From the NCBI RefSeq assembly GCF_013085465.1, contig NZ_CP049838.1, positions 434,001-498,000 on the forward strand: 64,000 bases of DNA, read 5' to 3'. The stretch is from Streptomyces asoensis (GTDB lineage Bacteria > Actinomycetota > Actinomycetes > Streptomycetales > Streptomycetaceae). Position numbers and translations under genes: made by a program. Position 1 is the first letter of the stretch; the number at the start of each line of letters is the position of its first letter. Shown one piece after another: positions 42,550-51,764 of the stretch. The notes below the pieces were generated by a model. It searched no databases, was not told where the DNA came from, and was given only the letters and a program-made list of their open reading frames with translations.

Positions 42550-42648
42550 ATGAAAGCGTTCGACGACCCGCTGTTCCAGCCACTTGCCGACCGGGCACCA
42601 GCACTTGTCAAGGTCCGCACCCCCGGCGTCACGCCGACCGCGACATGA
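42550..42648 (+). CDS. Possible 32-aa leader or gene remnant before a methyltransferase
   Basis: MKAFDDPLFQPLADRAPALVKVRTPGVTPTAT from ATG 42550, with GAAGAGG upstream; its TGA overlaps the methyltransferase ATG by 4 nt (ATGA). This geometry would couple their translation. May be the front of a truncated gene. Confidence 0.35.
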   Translation: MKAFDDPLFQPLADRAPALVKVRTPGVTPTAT

Positions 42649-43469
42649 GCGGCGCTGCGCGCGAGGACGCGCCGGGCGGTGGCCGCTACGGCGAGGCCGT
42701 CTTCCGTCCCGAACAGGCGGGCGAGGGCGAGCGCATCGACTTCGGCGCCCTCGCCTACGACGACACCACCATGGCGCGGCTGCGGGCCCTCGGGGTCGGC
42801 CCGGGGTGGCACTGCCTCGACCTGGGTGCCGGCACGGGCACGGTCTCCCGCAGGCTGCTGGAGGAGGCCGGGGTGACGAGTGTGCTCGCCGTGGACCGCG
42901 ACGTACGTTTCCTCAGCGCGCGGCCCGTGCCCGGGCTCGACGTGCTGGAGGCCGACATCACCGCGCCGGACGCCGTCCCCGGCGTGTTCTCACTCGTCCA
43001 CGCCCGCTTCGTGCTGATGCACCTGCCCGAGCGCGACCGCCTGATCACCGCGTTGGCCGAACTCGTCGCGCCCGGCGGTGTGCTGGTGCTCAGCGACGCG
43101 GTCGACCTGACGAGCGACCGCACGCCCCGCACGCCGTACAGCGCGGTGATGCGGGCGATGTGGCAGGGGCTGCGGGCCACCATCGGCACCGACGTCTCCT
43201 GGGTCCCGTCGTACCCGCACCTGCTGCGTGGGGCGGGGCTCGGATCCGTCGCCGCAGAGATCCATGTGCCGCCGCTGCTGCCGGGCAGTCCCATCAGCCG
43301 CTTCTGGGCGGACACATGGGAGCGGAGCCGGGCCGCGATGCTCGCCACCGGCCTGGTCGACGACGCGGCCGTCGACGAGGCAATCCGGTACCTGGGCTCC
43401 GACGAATGCGCCGCGCTGTCGGCCGGCATGCTCACCGTCTGGGGGTGGAAACCCGAGGAGGGTCCGTGA
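42645..43469 (+). CDS. Class I SAM-dependent methyltransferase
   Basis: 274 aa. Motif I CLDLGAGTGTVSRRLLEEAG (about residues 58-77), acidic VLAVDRDVRFL, VLEADITAPD, and post-motif VAPGGVLVLSDAVDL. ARFVLMHLPERDRLITALAEL is typical of Methyltransf_11/25 small-molecule enzymes. Starts at an ATGA overlap with a tiny upstream frame. Substrate unknown. Confidence 0.88.
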   Translation: MSGAAREDAPGGGRYGEAVFRPEQAGEGERIDFGALAYDDTTMARLRALGVGPGWHCLDLGAGTGTVSRRLLEEAGVTSVLAVDRDVRFLSARPVPGLDVLEADITAPDAVPGVFSLVHARFVLMHLPERDRLITALAELVAPGGVLVLSDAVDLTSDRTPRTPYSAVMRAMWQGLRATIGTDVSWVPSYPHLLRGAGLGSVAAEIHVPPLLPGSPISRFWADTWERSRAAMLATGLVDDAAVDEAIRYLGSDECAALSAGMLTVWGWKPEEGP

Positions 43470-43504
43470 TGAGTCGACGAACGTGCAGTCCGTTCACGAC
43501 CGGA

Positions 43505-44194
43505 TCAGAGGGTGAGCAGTTCCTCGTAGAAGCCGCCGAAGCCGTGTTCGCGGTCGACGAGGTGGATCTCGAGGATCCAGTGGCAGTGACGGCGAGCCTT
43601 GTCGGTGCGCCGCAGCGGGGTGTCGTTGGCGGGCGTGATGTACGACTCCGTGTCCGCGCCGTCGATCTTCTCGTGCGGGAACTCCCCCACCAGATGCCCG
43701 GCGTGCCAGCCGCCCAGCTCCCACCCGAGACCGTCGGCCAAGCGCTCGACCTCGGCGTACAGCGCCTTCCCGGTGATGTCCGGGTGGCTCTCGAAGAACC
43801 GCTTGCCCGCCGAGAAGACCTTCGGCAGGTCGTCCCGCAGCCGCCGCTTCACCGGGTCGTCCCCCAGGACGAAGGTGCGGCCGAAGTCGGCCTCGTACTC
43901 CTCGAAGATCGGTCCGAAGTCGGCGAACACGATGTCGTCCGCGCCGATCACCCGGTCCGGCGGGTTCTCCTTGTACGGCGCCAGCGTGTTCGGGCCGGAG
44001 CGGACGATGCGCTTGTGCCAGTGCCGGGTGGTGCCGAAGAGCTCGTTCGCCAGGTCGCGGACGCGGTCGCTGACCGCCCGCTCCCCCTGGCCGGGTGCCA
44101 CCAGCCCGCGCTTCTCGATCTCCGCGAAGAGCCGTACGGCCTTCGCCTGGGCGTCCAGCAGTCGTGCCGCGCGTGTGGTCTCGTCGTCCGCCAT
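43505..44194 (-). CDS. M24-family metallopeptidase (Xaa-Pro aminopeptidase-like)
   Basis: 229 aa from ATG 44194. Pita-bread domain only: HKRIVRSGPNTLAPY, VFADFGPIFEEYEADFGRTFVLG (the two Asp ligands), GWHAGHLVGEFPHE (His), HCHWILEIHLVD (Glu) and GFGGFYEELL (last Glu). The N-terminal domain of full prolidases is lacking, as in related short M24 proteins in Streptomyces. Convergent with the methyltransferase gene. Confidence 0.88.
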   Translation of the reverse strand: MADDETTRAARLLDAQAKAVRLFAEIEKRGLVAPGQGERAVSDRVRDLANELFGTTRHWHKRIVRSGPNTLAPYKENPPDRVIGADDIVFADFGPIFEEYEADFGRTFVLGDDPVKRRLRDDLPKVFSAGKRFFESHPDITGKALYAEVERLADGLGWELGGWHAGHLVGEFPHEKIDGADTESYITPANDTPLRRTDKARRHCHWILEIHLVDREHGFGGFYEELLTL

Positions 44195-44598
44195 GGAGCC
44201 GACCGTAGGAGCAGGGATCGATCTTCGGCAACCGGAAATCCTTCGACGAAGAGCGGCTTCACGTCGACGGACGCCGCCCGGAATCGGCCGCCGGTGAAGG
44301 CGAGAACACTGCTGCGGCGTTGGCTCCGGTCTGCCACACGCTTCTGGAACTGATACCCCGGAAGAGAACCGATGAGTGTTCCGGCCACTGCGATGAAGCA
44401 CGAGCCAGAACCCGGTCCAACAGACGAGACCGTTGGAGAGTAACAACGATCAAACGCCCCAGCTGGACAAATGCGCAGGCGGGACTCCTGCTCGGATGAG
44501 TGCCGCGTGCAGGTGTGAAACTCCGTCGAGCAGGCTGAGGGGAGCGCGTCAATGCGGGGAATGACCGACCAGCTTCCGTTTGGCAAGCACGTCCGGGT
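44195..44598. other. Gene-free stretch
   Basis: 404 bp between the M24 gene and the end of the trypsin/NTPase gene. Slightly less GC-rich than its surroundings to the eye. No gene, RNA or attachment-like repeat recognised. Confidence 0.4.
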
Positions 44599-47358
44599 CT
44601 ATCGCAAACGCCGGGACCCTGACTTCCTCAGCAAGCGCGTCAGCACCGTATGCAGTGCTTTGCGGCTCTGTGTCTCAGGACGCGTAGCCGTGACTCCGCT
44701 GTCGAAGCTGCTCAGCCCGTGAGCACCCTTCCCAGGCTTTGAAGGCCCGAACCACAGATGAGCTGCGAGGGTGAGGTTGTACAGTCCGACGCTGGTCAGG
44801 ACGGACCACATCAGCCAGGCTGGCAGGAATCCAGGTGGCGGATGGCTGTGGCTCACGTGCGTCCCGCTGACAACGAGGAGCAAAACAGCGAGGGGCGGTG
44901 CCAATACCGTCAGTGGGTTGACGCTGAAGCGAGAGCGTGTATAGAGGGCGGCTACGGTGAGGTGAGTCCCCAGAGTCGCCGGGACGAGCAGCCAGATCCA
45001 TTGCTCTGCCGGAGCGGCTTCCAGAGCCGCGACCAGCGTGACAATCACCGTGATCGCCAGATGCAGGGTGGCTGTGAGGGCAACGACGGCTCGGCGGACC
45101 GGTCCGGCCTTCAGGTTGATCTCGACGGCCGCTCGCGGGACCTCCAGGAGTTGATCGTGGGTCGCTCCCTGCGGGTTGCTGTCCGACAGAGCATCACCGG
45201 CGGCGAGCAGGACATCTATTTGTACGGCCAACTCATCCTCGGCTTCGACGGCAAATCGTCGGGCGCGGGCGAGAATGTCCAGGCCCCAGGTACGGGTCTC
45301 CTGATCACTGCGGGAGTGCGCGACGGTTTGGAGAAGGGCTTCGTGCAGGAGGCGCAGCCACAGGCGGGCATGATCCGGTTTCAGCGCAGTGACGGCCTTC
45401 AGGGCGGGATCGAGGAGTCGTTCGGGCGCGGCGGCCACAGCGCGGTGGGCGCTGGCTGTGGTGTGGGGTTGCTCGCTGGCGCTGCGGGCGATGGCCTGCA
45501 AAGCGTGATGGTGCTGTTCGGCGATGAGGGCCTCATGGGTGAGGAAGTCCTCGACGAAGGTGTGGCCGCTTTCGCTCTCGACTTCGCCGAGGAGGACGGC
45601 GGCGAGTGGTTCGCCGATAGCGCCCCAGTGGCTGTGATCAGTGGCGGGGTAGGCGGTGGCCAGGACGTTCACCCACGAGGCGAGTAGGCGTTTGTCGGGC
45701 GGGGCCGCGGAGCCGAAGCCGTGGTGGTGGGCGTCGAAGGCCGCTGTGACGACTGCTCGGGCCTGGGCGATGTCGCCGGCACCGGCGAGGTACTGGGCTG
45801 TGACCAGGCTGCGGATCAGCGGGGCGTCGAACGTTTGAGGAGGCAGCAGTGCTTCGGCGACCCTGCGCAGGTAGTCCTCCTCGGTGGCGAGGAGCACTTG
45901 CAGCGGGTGGTCGCGGCGGACGGCTTCGGGGTTGGCACAGGTGAGCACGTCGGCCAACGCGCTGATATGACGGTAAATCACGGGGGTGGTGTGGCCGCTC
46001 GATGAGGTGTCATCGCCGAACACACATGGGATGTCGGCGGCTCCGACCTGCTTCCATGTGCTGTCGCCGTGGCCGGCTTGCTGTAGCTGGCGGATGCGTT
46101 CCACGAAGGATGATTTCGCCGTCTCATACACGTCTGTCGGGTTCTCGACGTCCCATACGTCGTGGGGTCGAACAGAGAAGGACTGCTCGACGAGGCCTGC
46201 GTGCAAGATGCGCAGTTCTCGCCGCAACTGTGGCCACCAACTGGCGTGTCTGCGGGCCAGCAGCAGAATGCGGATCGCCGGGCCTCCCTCGCGGGATTCG
46301 GCGACGGCACGGGCCAGGTCGAGGATCTGTGAGCGGCGGGTCTCAGCGAAGTCGACGGCGATCAGCAGGGGGCGGTGGGCGGAGGCCAGCATCCGATAGT
46401 CAGTGTGGCGGGGGTGCTCGGCGAGGAATCCGCCGGCCCATGGCTGCGCCGGAGGCGTCTTGGGTTGTGCCGGGGGCGGGTGGGCGAGGCGTTTGAGAAT
46501 TTCGGTCACCAGGCGGGATTTACCGGTGCCGCCCAGCCCGGTGACCGCGGCGACGTCCAGGCCGTCGCGGCTGTGGCACCACCGTTCGATCCTGCTGATC
46601 AGGTGGGTCATACCTGTCAGTGAGACGACCTGGGCGCGGGGGTCCAGCAGGTAGGTGGAGGACAGCCGCGGCTCAGGCACGCCAGTCAGTAGCGGTTGCA
46701 GGTCGGCGGGCAGCAGTTGGGGACGCATCCCCGTGTGCTCGGCAACCGCCCGGACGAAGCCGTCGTCGGAGAGCAGGTTCACGACAGGGATCGCCAGCAG
46801 TAATCCCTGGAGCCGCGTGGGCACCGACGCGATGACACCGACGAGTACTCCCTCGCAGAACAGGCCGGCCCCGGACATGCCCTGCCAGTCGGCGACGTCG
46901 GCGGGTAGGGCACGACCGATCTCCAGTGCGTACCTCTGTGAGCGCGCCCCGGTGGCGGGTGTGACGTAGCCGTCGACGGTCTTGGCGTCGTCGACGTACG
47001 CCCCTGCGGTACCTGCTCTGCGGCGCATGGACCGAGGAAAGCCGGTCGTGGTGCAGCGAGGCCGGTGCGCCGGGTCGGTTCCGACAAGTTCGCCGAACCG
47101 CACCACCGGCACCGTCTCACCGAAGTTGCGGTGTTCGATCCGCAGCAGGGTGATGTCGCCGGAGGACTGGTCCCAGATGGTGAGGGCTTCAGCGAAATCG
47201 CCACCTTCCAGGTCTCGCACCTGGATGCGGCCTGTGCCGGGCTGGGCGACGTGTCGTGCGGTCAGCACCAGCCCTGGCGCAATCAGGCAGCCGGACCCGT
47301 ACGACTGCGCTGTACGGTTGACGACCTCAACGGCGCGTGATCTGGCTGCCCATGTCAT
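44599..47358 (-). CDS. Trypsin-like protease / STAND NTPase fusion with C-terminal membrane helices
   Basis: 919 aa. Residues 1-200 are a trypsin-fold protease with a full triad: H36 (VLTARHVA), D68 (SSGDITLLRI), S162 (QGMSGAGLF). Walker A GLGGTGKS is at 274-281, Walker B-like LLIAVDFAE at about 330, followed by a long alpha-helical region (WVNVLATAYPATDHSHWGAIGEPLAAVLL...). Four predicted helices lie near the C-terminus (LHLAITVIVTLVAALEA, WLLVPATLGTHLTVAALY, VLAPPLAVLLLVVSG, LMWSVLTSVGLYNLTLAAHLWF). A trypco2-like gene lies 15 bp upstream. Fits the protease-NTPase conflict systems described computationally in multicellular bacteria; presumably a sensor-effector switch triggered by infection or damage. 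Confidence 0.9.
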   Translation of the reverse strand: MTWAARSRAVEVVNRTAQSYGSGCLIAPGLVLTARHVAQPGTGRIQVRDLEGGDFAEALTIWDQSSGDITLLRIEHRNFGETVPVVRFGELVGTDPAHRPRCTTTGFPRSMRRRAGTAGAYVDDAKTVDGYVTPATGARSQRYALEIGRALPADVADWQGMSGAGLFCEGVLVGVIASVPTRLQGLLLAIPVVNLLSDDGFVRAVAEHTGMRPQLLPADLQPLLTGVPEPRLSSTYLLDPRAQVVSLTGMTHLISRIERWCHSRDGLDVAAVTGLGGTGKSRLVTEILKRLAHPPPAQPKTPPAQPWAGGFLAEHPRHTDYRMLASAHRPLLIAVDFAETRRSQILDLARAVAESREGGPAIRILLLARRHASWWPQLRRELRILHAGLVEQSFSVRPHDVWDVENPTDVYETAKSSFVERIRQLQQAGHGDSTWKQVGAADIPCVFGDDTSSSGHTTPVIYRHISALADVLTCANPEAVRRDHPLQVLLATEEDYLRRVAEALLPPQTFDAPLIRSLVTAQYLAGAGDIAQARAVVTAAFDAHHHGFGSAAPPDKRLLASWVNVLATAYPATDHSHWGAIGEPLAAVLLGEVESESGHTFVEDFLTHEALIAEQHHHALQAIARSASEQPHTTASAHRAVAAAPERLLDPALKAVTALKPDHARLWLRLLHEALLQTVAHSRSDQETRTWGLDILARARRFAVEAEDELAVQIDVLLAAGDALSDSNPQGATHDQLLEVPRAAVEINLKAGPVRRAVVALTATLHLAITVIVTLVAALEAAPAEQWIWLLVPATLGTHLTVAALYTRSRFSVNPLTVLAPPLAVLLLVVSGTHVSHSHPPPGFLPAWLMWSVLTSVGLYNLTLAAHLWFGPSKPGKGAHGLSSFDSGVTATRPETQSRKALHTVLTRLLRKSGSRRLR

Positions 47359-47373
47359 CCCGAGCCTCTCTGA

Positions 47374-47700
47374 CTACTCCGCTTCCTCGATCTGGCCGCC
47401 ACGATCTGTGCCCCGGCTGCCGATCAGCAGGTCGTTGCCGTCGCTCGGGGCCACAGCCAAGGTGATCGTCATCCGGTGCGATGCTGTATGAGCCCTCTCG
47501 CCACGAGCGTCGGCGGACACGACGAACGCCTTCACGCCTCCTCCGGCAGAGGTCGTACGGCGAATCTCAACGGCCAAGTCAAGCACGACATCCTTGACGG
47601 TGAAACGAAACGGCAGGCCGTCGCCATCCTGCTGCGCTTGCGCCAGCCCCGCCCTCACCGCGCTGATCGCCTCGGACAGTTCGGCCCCATCCCATTCCAT
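47374..47700 (-). CDS. Trypco2-like (trypsin-co-occurring) domain protein
   Basis: 108 aa from ATG 47700 (MEWDGAELSEAISAVRAGLAQAQQDGDGLPFRFTVKDVVLDLAVEI). An N-terminal amphipathic helix, a beta strand FRFTVKDVVLDLAVEI and the closing TASHRMTITLAV match the small trypco2 domain found next to trypsin-NTPase genes. It ends 15 bp before the 919-aa gene, so both are one transcript. Proposed role: regulatory partner or sensor of the protease-NTPase. Confidence 0.8.
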   Translation of the reverse strand: MEWDGAELSEAISAVRAGLAQAQQDGDGLPFRFTVKDVVLDLAVEIRRTTSAGGGVKAFVVSADARGERAHTASHRMTITLAVAPSDGNDLLIGSRGTDRGGQIEEAE

Positions 47701-47723
47701 GCGTCCCCCACGTCGCTGCGGCA

Positions 47724-47742
47724 GTAGGGACAGTCTGCCTAC
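47724..47742. promoter_or_regulatory. Inverted repeat upstream of the conflict operon
   Basis: GTAGG (47724-47728) and CCTAC (47738-47742) form a short inverted repeat 24-42 bp before the trypco2 start. A possible operator or part of the core promoter; arms of 5 bp are weak evidence. Confidence 0.3.
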
Positions 47743-48040
47743 CCATGGGCCCGAGGGAGAAGAGACCACACATCATCCGGCGCCCTGCCGCGTCGCGGCG
47801 TTTCGACAAGTCTGAACGCCGACATCTCCTTCCGGACCCGCCCGAGAGCTGGAGCCCCTTGCGGCCGAGCCCGTCATCCCGACCATCCGCACCTCCGCCC
47901 AAGGCCGTCGTCGTCCACGACGGCCGCCAGCTCAGCGGGTCCGGCCCGGGCACCGTGCCGCAGCGTGCACGCTGAAGCGACGGCTCGCCGGGACGGCGTT
48001 TCGCCCGTCTTCGGTCCTGCCCGGGTTCTAGGCTCGGCCC
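47743..48040. other. Divergent intergenic region
   Basis: About 300 bp between the conflict operon and the next plus-strand gene. No convincing coding sequence. Confidence 0.35.
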
Positions 48041-48883
48041 GTGGGGCAACCTGAGCAGCGCGCCGAGGGCGCGGGACCGTTCACCACCCGGCTCACCTGG
48101 CACCTTCCCGACGGCGGCACTGCCGTGTGGGAGTCCCGGCTCGCGCGGCGGCGTGGGGTGCTGGCCGTTCGTCCTCGCAGTGCGGCGGCCACTCGTCACA
48201 TCCGTGCGGACGCCGTTTCGATCACCCGGCTGCGCCGGCTCAACGCCATCGCCTCGATCGCCTTCGTCTTCGGCGGGGCCCTCTTCGCGGCCGGCGCGGC
48301 CGTCGCCCAACTCGGCTCCGGCGACGCCACCGAGTGCGCCTCGATCTACTTCGCGGGCGGCCTGTTCTTCACCACCGGCGGGTACGTCTCGCTGCTCCAG
48401 GTGATCAACGCACCCCGCCACGTCATCGGCGGCGAAGGACGGTTGGTCACCCGCCACTGGCGATGGTGGCGCTATGAGCCGACGCGGGTGGACTGGCTGA
48501 GCACGTTCGTCCTCTTCGCGGGCACACTCGTCTTCGCCGTAGACCTGCTGGACTCCTTTCTTCAGGGTCTGACCGTCCAGCAGGTCAACCGGCTGATCTG
48601 GGCGCCCGACGTGATCGGCTGCATTCTCTTCCTGCTCTCCGGCCACCTGGCCTTCGTCGAGATCTGCCACGGACGGCTCTGCGTCCGGCCGCACAACCTC
48701 GGCTGGTGGATCGTCACCGTCAACCAGCTCGGGTCCGTCCTGTTCATGGTCTCGGCGCTCGCTGCCTACACCCGCCCCGCCACCGGCAGCCTGGTCAACT
48801 CCGACATCGCCAACTGGGCCACACTCACCGGCGCCCTGTGCTTCTCCCTCGCAGGCATCCTCCAACTCGGCGAACACTCATAG
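48041..48883 (+). CDS. YrhK-like multi-helix membrane protein
   Basis: 280 aa, GTG 48041. After a 65-residue cytosolic part there are about six helices (IASIAFVFGGALFAAGAAVAQL, IYFAGGLFFTTGGYVSLLQVI, WLSTFVLFAGTLVFAVDLLDSF, LIWAPDVIGCILFLLSGHLAFVEI, WWIVTVNQLGSVLFMVSALAA, ATLTGALCFSLAGILQL), in three similar pairs with the 'F-x-x-G-x-x-x-F-x-x-G' spacing of YrhK-domain proteins. Function unknown. Confidence 0.7.
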   Translation: MGQPEQRAEGAGPFTTRLTWHLPDGGTAVWESRLARRRGVLAVRPRSAAATRHIRADAVSITRLRRLNAIASIAFVFGGALFAAGAAVAQLGSGDATECASIYFAGGLFFTTGGYVSLLQVINAPRHVIGGEGRLVTRHWRWWRYEPTRVDWLSTFVLFAGTLVFAVDLLDSFLQGLTVQQVNRLIWAPDVIGCILFLLSGHLAFVEICHGRLCVRPHNLGWWIVTVNQLGSVLFMVSALAAYTRPATGSLVNSDIANWATLTGALCFSLAGILQLGEHS

Positions 48884-49284
48884 GGCTGTAGGCGAAGTGA
48901 CGCTGAGCAACCGTCTCATCGGCACTGGCGCAGGGCACTTCGCGAAGCCGGCCAGCAGCCGTGGTTCAGAGAAGTGACCAAGCCGAAGCTGACGGCACCT
49001 GAACAGACAGCTCGGGGCACGGGGCACCTCGCGGCTCGGAGCATGACGGAGAAGGAACTCTGCCCGTCCCGTTCCCAGGGGGACGGACCACCTCGAGCAT
49101 GCGGTGCCACTTCGCCATGTCCTCCGCAGCGCCACGATGCCGACCGCCGACGGTCCTGGTCCCGCCGGCGCCGGAGGGTCACACGGGTCACGGCCCGGGC
49201 GGAGTACGGCTATGGCGCCGACCTCCGCCTGGTCGTGCCGGCCTGTACGGCTACGAGAGCGTCACCGCCCGCGTGGAGGCGCGG
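48884..49284. other. Gene-free stretch
   Basis: 401 bp between convergent genes. No feature recognised beyond short spurious frames. Confidence 0.4.
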
Positions 49285-49638
49285 TCAGGCGGGCTGCCAC
49301 AGCTCGATCCGGTTGCCCTCCGGATCGGTGACCCAGCCGAATCGACCGACGCCCTCCATGTCCTGCGTCTCTTCGGTCACGTCCGCTCCCTTGGCGCGCA
49401 ATTGCGCGAGCATCGCTTCCAGGTCGCGGACCCGGAAGTTGAGCATGGTGCGCTGGGCGCGGGATCCGAAGTAGTCGGTCTCGGACTCGAACGTCGCGAA
49501 CACCGTCGGGCCGGCTCCCTGATTCCACAGGCCGTTCTCATCGGCGTCCAGGCCCAGGCAATCGCGATACCAGGCGCTCAGGGCCGCCGGGTCGGTCGCC
49601 CGCAGGAAGTACCCACCGATTCCAAGCACACGTTCCAT
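49285..49638 (-). CDS. Single-domain VOC (glyoxalase-like) protein
   Basis: 117 aa from ATG 49638. YFLRATDPAALSAWYRDCLGLDADENGLWNQGAGPTVFATFE ... MLNFRVRDLEAMLAQLRAKGADV ... GWVTDPEGNRIELWQP is the standard glyoxalase/bleomycin-resistance fold with the C-terminal Glu ligand in RIELW. Could bind or modify a small molecule. Not part of the double-VOC enzyme family at 55711. Confidence 0.9.
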   Translation of the reverse strand: MERVLGIGGYFLRATDPAALSAWYRDCLGLDADENGLWNQGAGPTVFATFESETDYFGSRAQRTMLNFRVRDLEAMLAQLRAKGADVTEETQDMEGVGRFGWVTDPEGNRIELWQPA

Positions 49639-49694
49639 GGCGCCATCTTGCCAGGACGGCGATCGGGCGGGTCGGCACCACACCACCGGCCGCT

Positions 49695-50330
49695 TCACCC
49701 CCGTGTCACGGGTGCGGGCAGGTCCAGAGCGCGGCCGAGGGCCGAGGTGACCGGAGTGGCGTGATCGGGCAGGTGCCGCGCGGCCCAGGCGGCGGCCAGT
49801 CGGAGGAAGTCGACCAGGTCCCGCTCTGCGCCGGCGAGCAGGCGACGCAGGTCGGTGACGGGGACCTCGATCAGCGGACTGTCGTCGTGCTCGGCGTCGA
49901 CCGTCAGTCGGACGACTTCGCCGTGGCGTTCGGCGAGCGGAGAGGGGTCGTGGCCGAAGGAGGCCCAGCCGTCGCCGTCGACGACCTCGAGCCAGTCGCA
50001 CCTCTCCTCCAGCCCGTTGCAGCAGCCCGGCAGCAGGGTCGTGCCGGTGGCGGTGTCCGTGATCCGCAGGCCGCCGGACGCGAAGAGGTGGTCCATGGTC
50101 AGGAGTCCGTGCAGGAAGCCTCCGAGTGGGTCGGCGGGTCGTGGTGGGCGATCGTCGTCCTCGGGGTCGATGTCGTTGCACTCGGCGATGCGCATCACCG
50201 CTGTGCCGACCTCGGCAGGACGGAGTGCGCCGCTGAGCGGCAGGAAGCCGTACGGCCGGGATTCGGCGGCTGGCCAGAGGGTGAAGCCGTCGGAGGCGTG
50301 GATCTCCAGGACGGGCTGTATGACGATCAC
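49695..50330 (-). CDS. Hypothetical cytosolic protein
   Basis: 211 aa if started at GTG 50330 (MIVIQPVLEIHASDGFTLWPAAESRPYGFLPLSG); GTG 50366 is an alternative and neither has a good ribosome site. Notable points are PGCCNGLEERCDWLEVVDGDGWASFGHDPSPLAERHGEVVRLTVD with a CC...C cluster, and HDDSPLIEVPVTDLRRLLAGAERDLVDFLRLAAAWA near the end. It resembles Streptomyces proteins of unknown function. Confidence 0.65.
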   Translation of the reverse strand: MIVIQPVLEIHASDGFTLWPAAESRPYGFLPLSGALRPAEVGTAVMRIAECNDIDPEDDDRPPRPADPLGGFLHGLLTMDHLFASGGLRITDTATGTTLLPGCCNGLEERCDWLEVVDGDGWASFGHDPSPLAERHGEVVRLTVDAEHDDSPLIEVPVTDLRRLLAGAERDLVDFLRLAAAWAARHLPDHATPVTSALGRALDLPAPVTRG

Positions 50331-50395
50331 CCCGGAAAGTCTGGGGTACGCCTGCTCCCACCGCACTGAGATTACTGCGCGACGTCCTTCGGTGG

Positions 50396-51640
50396 TCAGC
50401 CGGTCGTCTCGCTGCCGCCGGTGACCGCGGCGGTCCTGTCCGCCGCCCGGGCCGCGGGTGCGGGGCCGACCGCAGGACTGTTCCGACGGCCGGGGCAGGC
50501 GGCCGCGAGCAGCACGGCCGCAGCGGTCAGTGTCGCCCCGGCCGCGGCCACCGAAGGCAGTGAGCGGCCGTGGGCCAGCAGAAAGCCCCCGAGCCAGCTC
50601 CCGAGCGCGATCCCCACGCAGAAGGCCGAGTTGTTGATGGTCAGGGCCATCGTCGGCGACGTCGTGCCGGCGGTCGTCACGGTCTGGGTGTTGAGCGCCG
50701 GAATCGTGCCGAAGTAGGCGGCTCCGAGGAGGCAGAAGAGGACGGCCACGGCCCATCGGCTGCCGGGCAGCAGGGCGAGCAGCACAAGGCCGGCCGTCGA
50801 CGCGCCCAGGGTGATGAGCACGGCCGCGTACGGGGAGCGGTCGGCTGCCCGGCCGCCCACCGTGTTGCCGACGATGCCGCCCGCGCCGTAGAGCAGAAGC
50901 AGCACGGTGACGGCCTGCGGGCCGAACCCGGCGGCCTGCGTGAGATAGGGCGACGCGTAGGTGTAGAGGGCGAACACCCCTCCGGTGCCGAGCATGATGA
51001 CCAGGGCGACGAGCAGCAGGGGGCCGGGGAGGACGAACGGCCGGGCGGCCCCGGGCACTGTCCGCCGGTCGTCGGGCGTCACCGTTACCGGCGGGGCCTC
51101 GGGCACTGCGCGGCGCATGAGCAGGAGGGTGGCTGCCAGGCTCAGTGCGGCGAGCGCCCAGAAGGTCGCGCGCCAGCCGAAGAGGTTGCCGATCAGAGTG
51201 CCTGCGGGGACGCCGACGACGCTGGACAGACCGATACCGAGAGTGATTTTGGCACCCCATGCGGCCCGTCGGTCGGCGGGCGCCATGTCCCGTGCCGCCG
51301 CCACGAAGGCGGCGATCAGGGTGGAGTGGGCCAGTGCGCTCACCACCCGGCCGACGACCAGCCAGCGGAAGTCCGGGGCGAGTGCGGCCAGCACGTTGCC
51401 GACGATGAACACGGCCATCATGCCCGGCATGAGCAGCGCTCGGCGGAGCCGGCCGGTGGCCGCCGTGAGCAACGGGCCGACGATGACGACCGCGACGGCG
51501 TACACGCTGATCAGCATGCCGACGGAGGTGAGCGAGACGCCGACGTCGTGCCCGATGGCCGGCAGGATGCCGGCGATGACGCTCTCGGCGGTGCCGATGC
51601 AGAAGGTGCAGAGCATCATCGCGAGGACGGGAAGCGGCAT
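50396..51640 (-). CDS. MFS drug/sugar efflux permease (DHA1, AraJ-like)
   Basis: 414 aa, ATG 51640 with CCAAGGAGATCCC. Twelve helices; MLCTFCIGTAESVIAGILPAIGHDVGVSLTSVGMLISVYAVAVVIVGPLL is typical of AraJ/CmlR-type DHA1 exporters, with motif A region TGRLRRALLM and GVPAGTLIGNLFGWRATFW (motif C-like). Possible exporter for the neighbouring cluster. The acyltransferase gene ends 124 bp further upstream on the same strand. Confidence 0.9.
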   Translation of the reverse strand: MPLPVLAMMLCTFCIGTAESVIAGILPAIGHDVGVSLTSVGMLISVYAVAVVIVGPLLTAATGRLRRALLMPGMMAVFIVGNVLAALAPDFRWLVVGRVVSALAHSTLIAAFVAAARDMAPADRRAAWGAKITLGIGLSSVVGVPAGTLIGNLFGWRATFWALAALSLAATLLLMRRAVPEAPPVTVTPDDRRTVPGAARPFVLPGPLLLVALVIMLGTGGVFALYTYASPYLTQAAGFGPQAVTVLLLLYGAGGIVGNTVGGRAADRSPYAAVLITLGASTAGLVLLALLPGSRWAVAVLFCLLGAAYFGTIPALNTQTVTTAGTTSPTMALTINNSAFCVGIALGSWLGGFLLAHGRSLPSVAAAGATLTAAAVLLAAACPGRRNSPAVGPAPAARAADRTAAVTGGSETTG

Positions 51641-51764
51641 GGGATCTCCTTGGTGGCCGTCGCCGCGCGGCGCGGCGCGACCGCCGTTCCGGCACGGGAG
51701 CGATCGCTTCCGTGCCGGACGGGGACGCACCGCGCATCGACGTGTGCGACGGGAACGTGAGGTC

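Noticed and set aside
50570..51760. A 396-codon plus-strand frame rich in Gln/Glu/His
   Set aside because: Antisense of the DHA1 permease.
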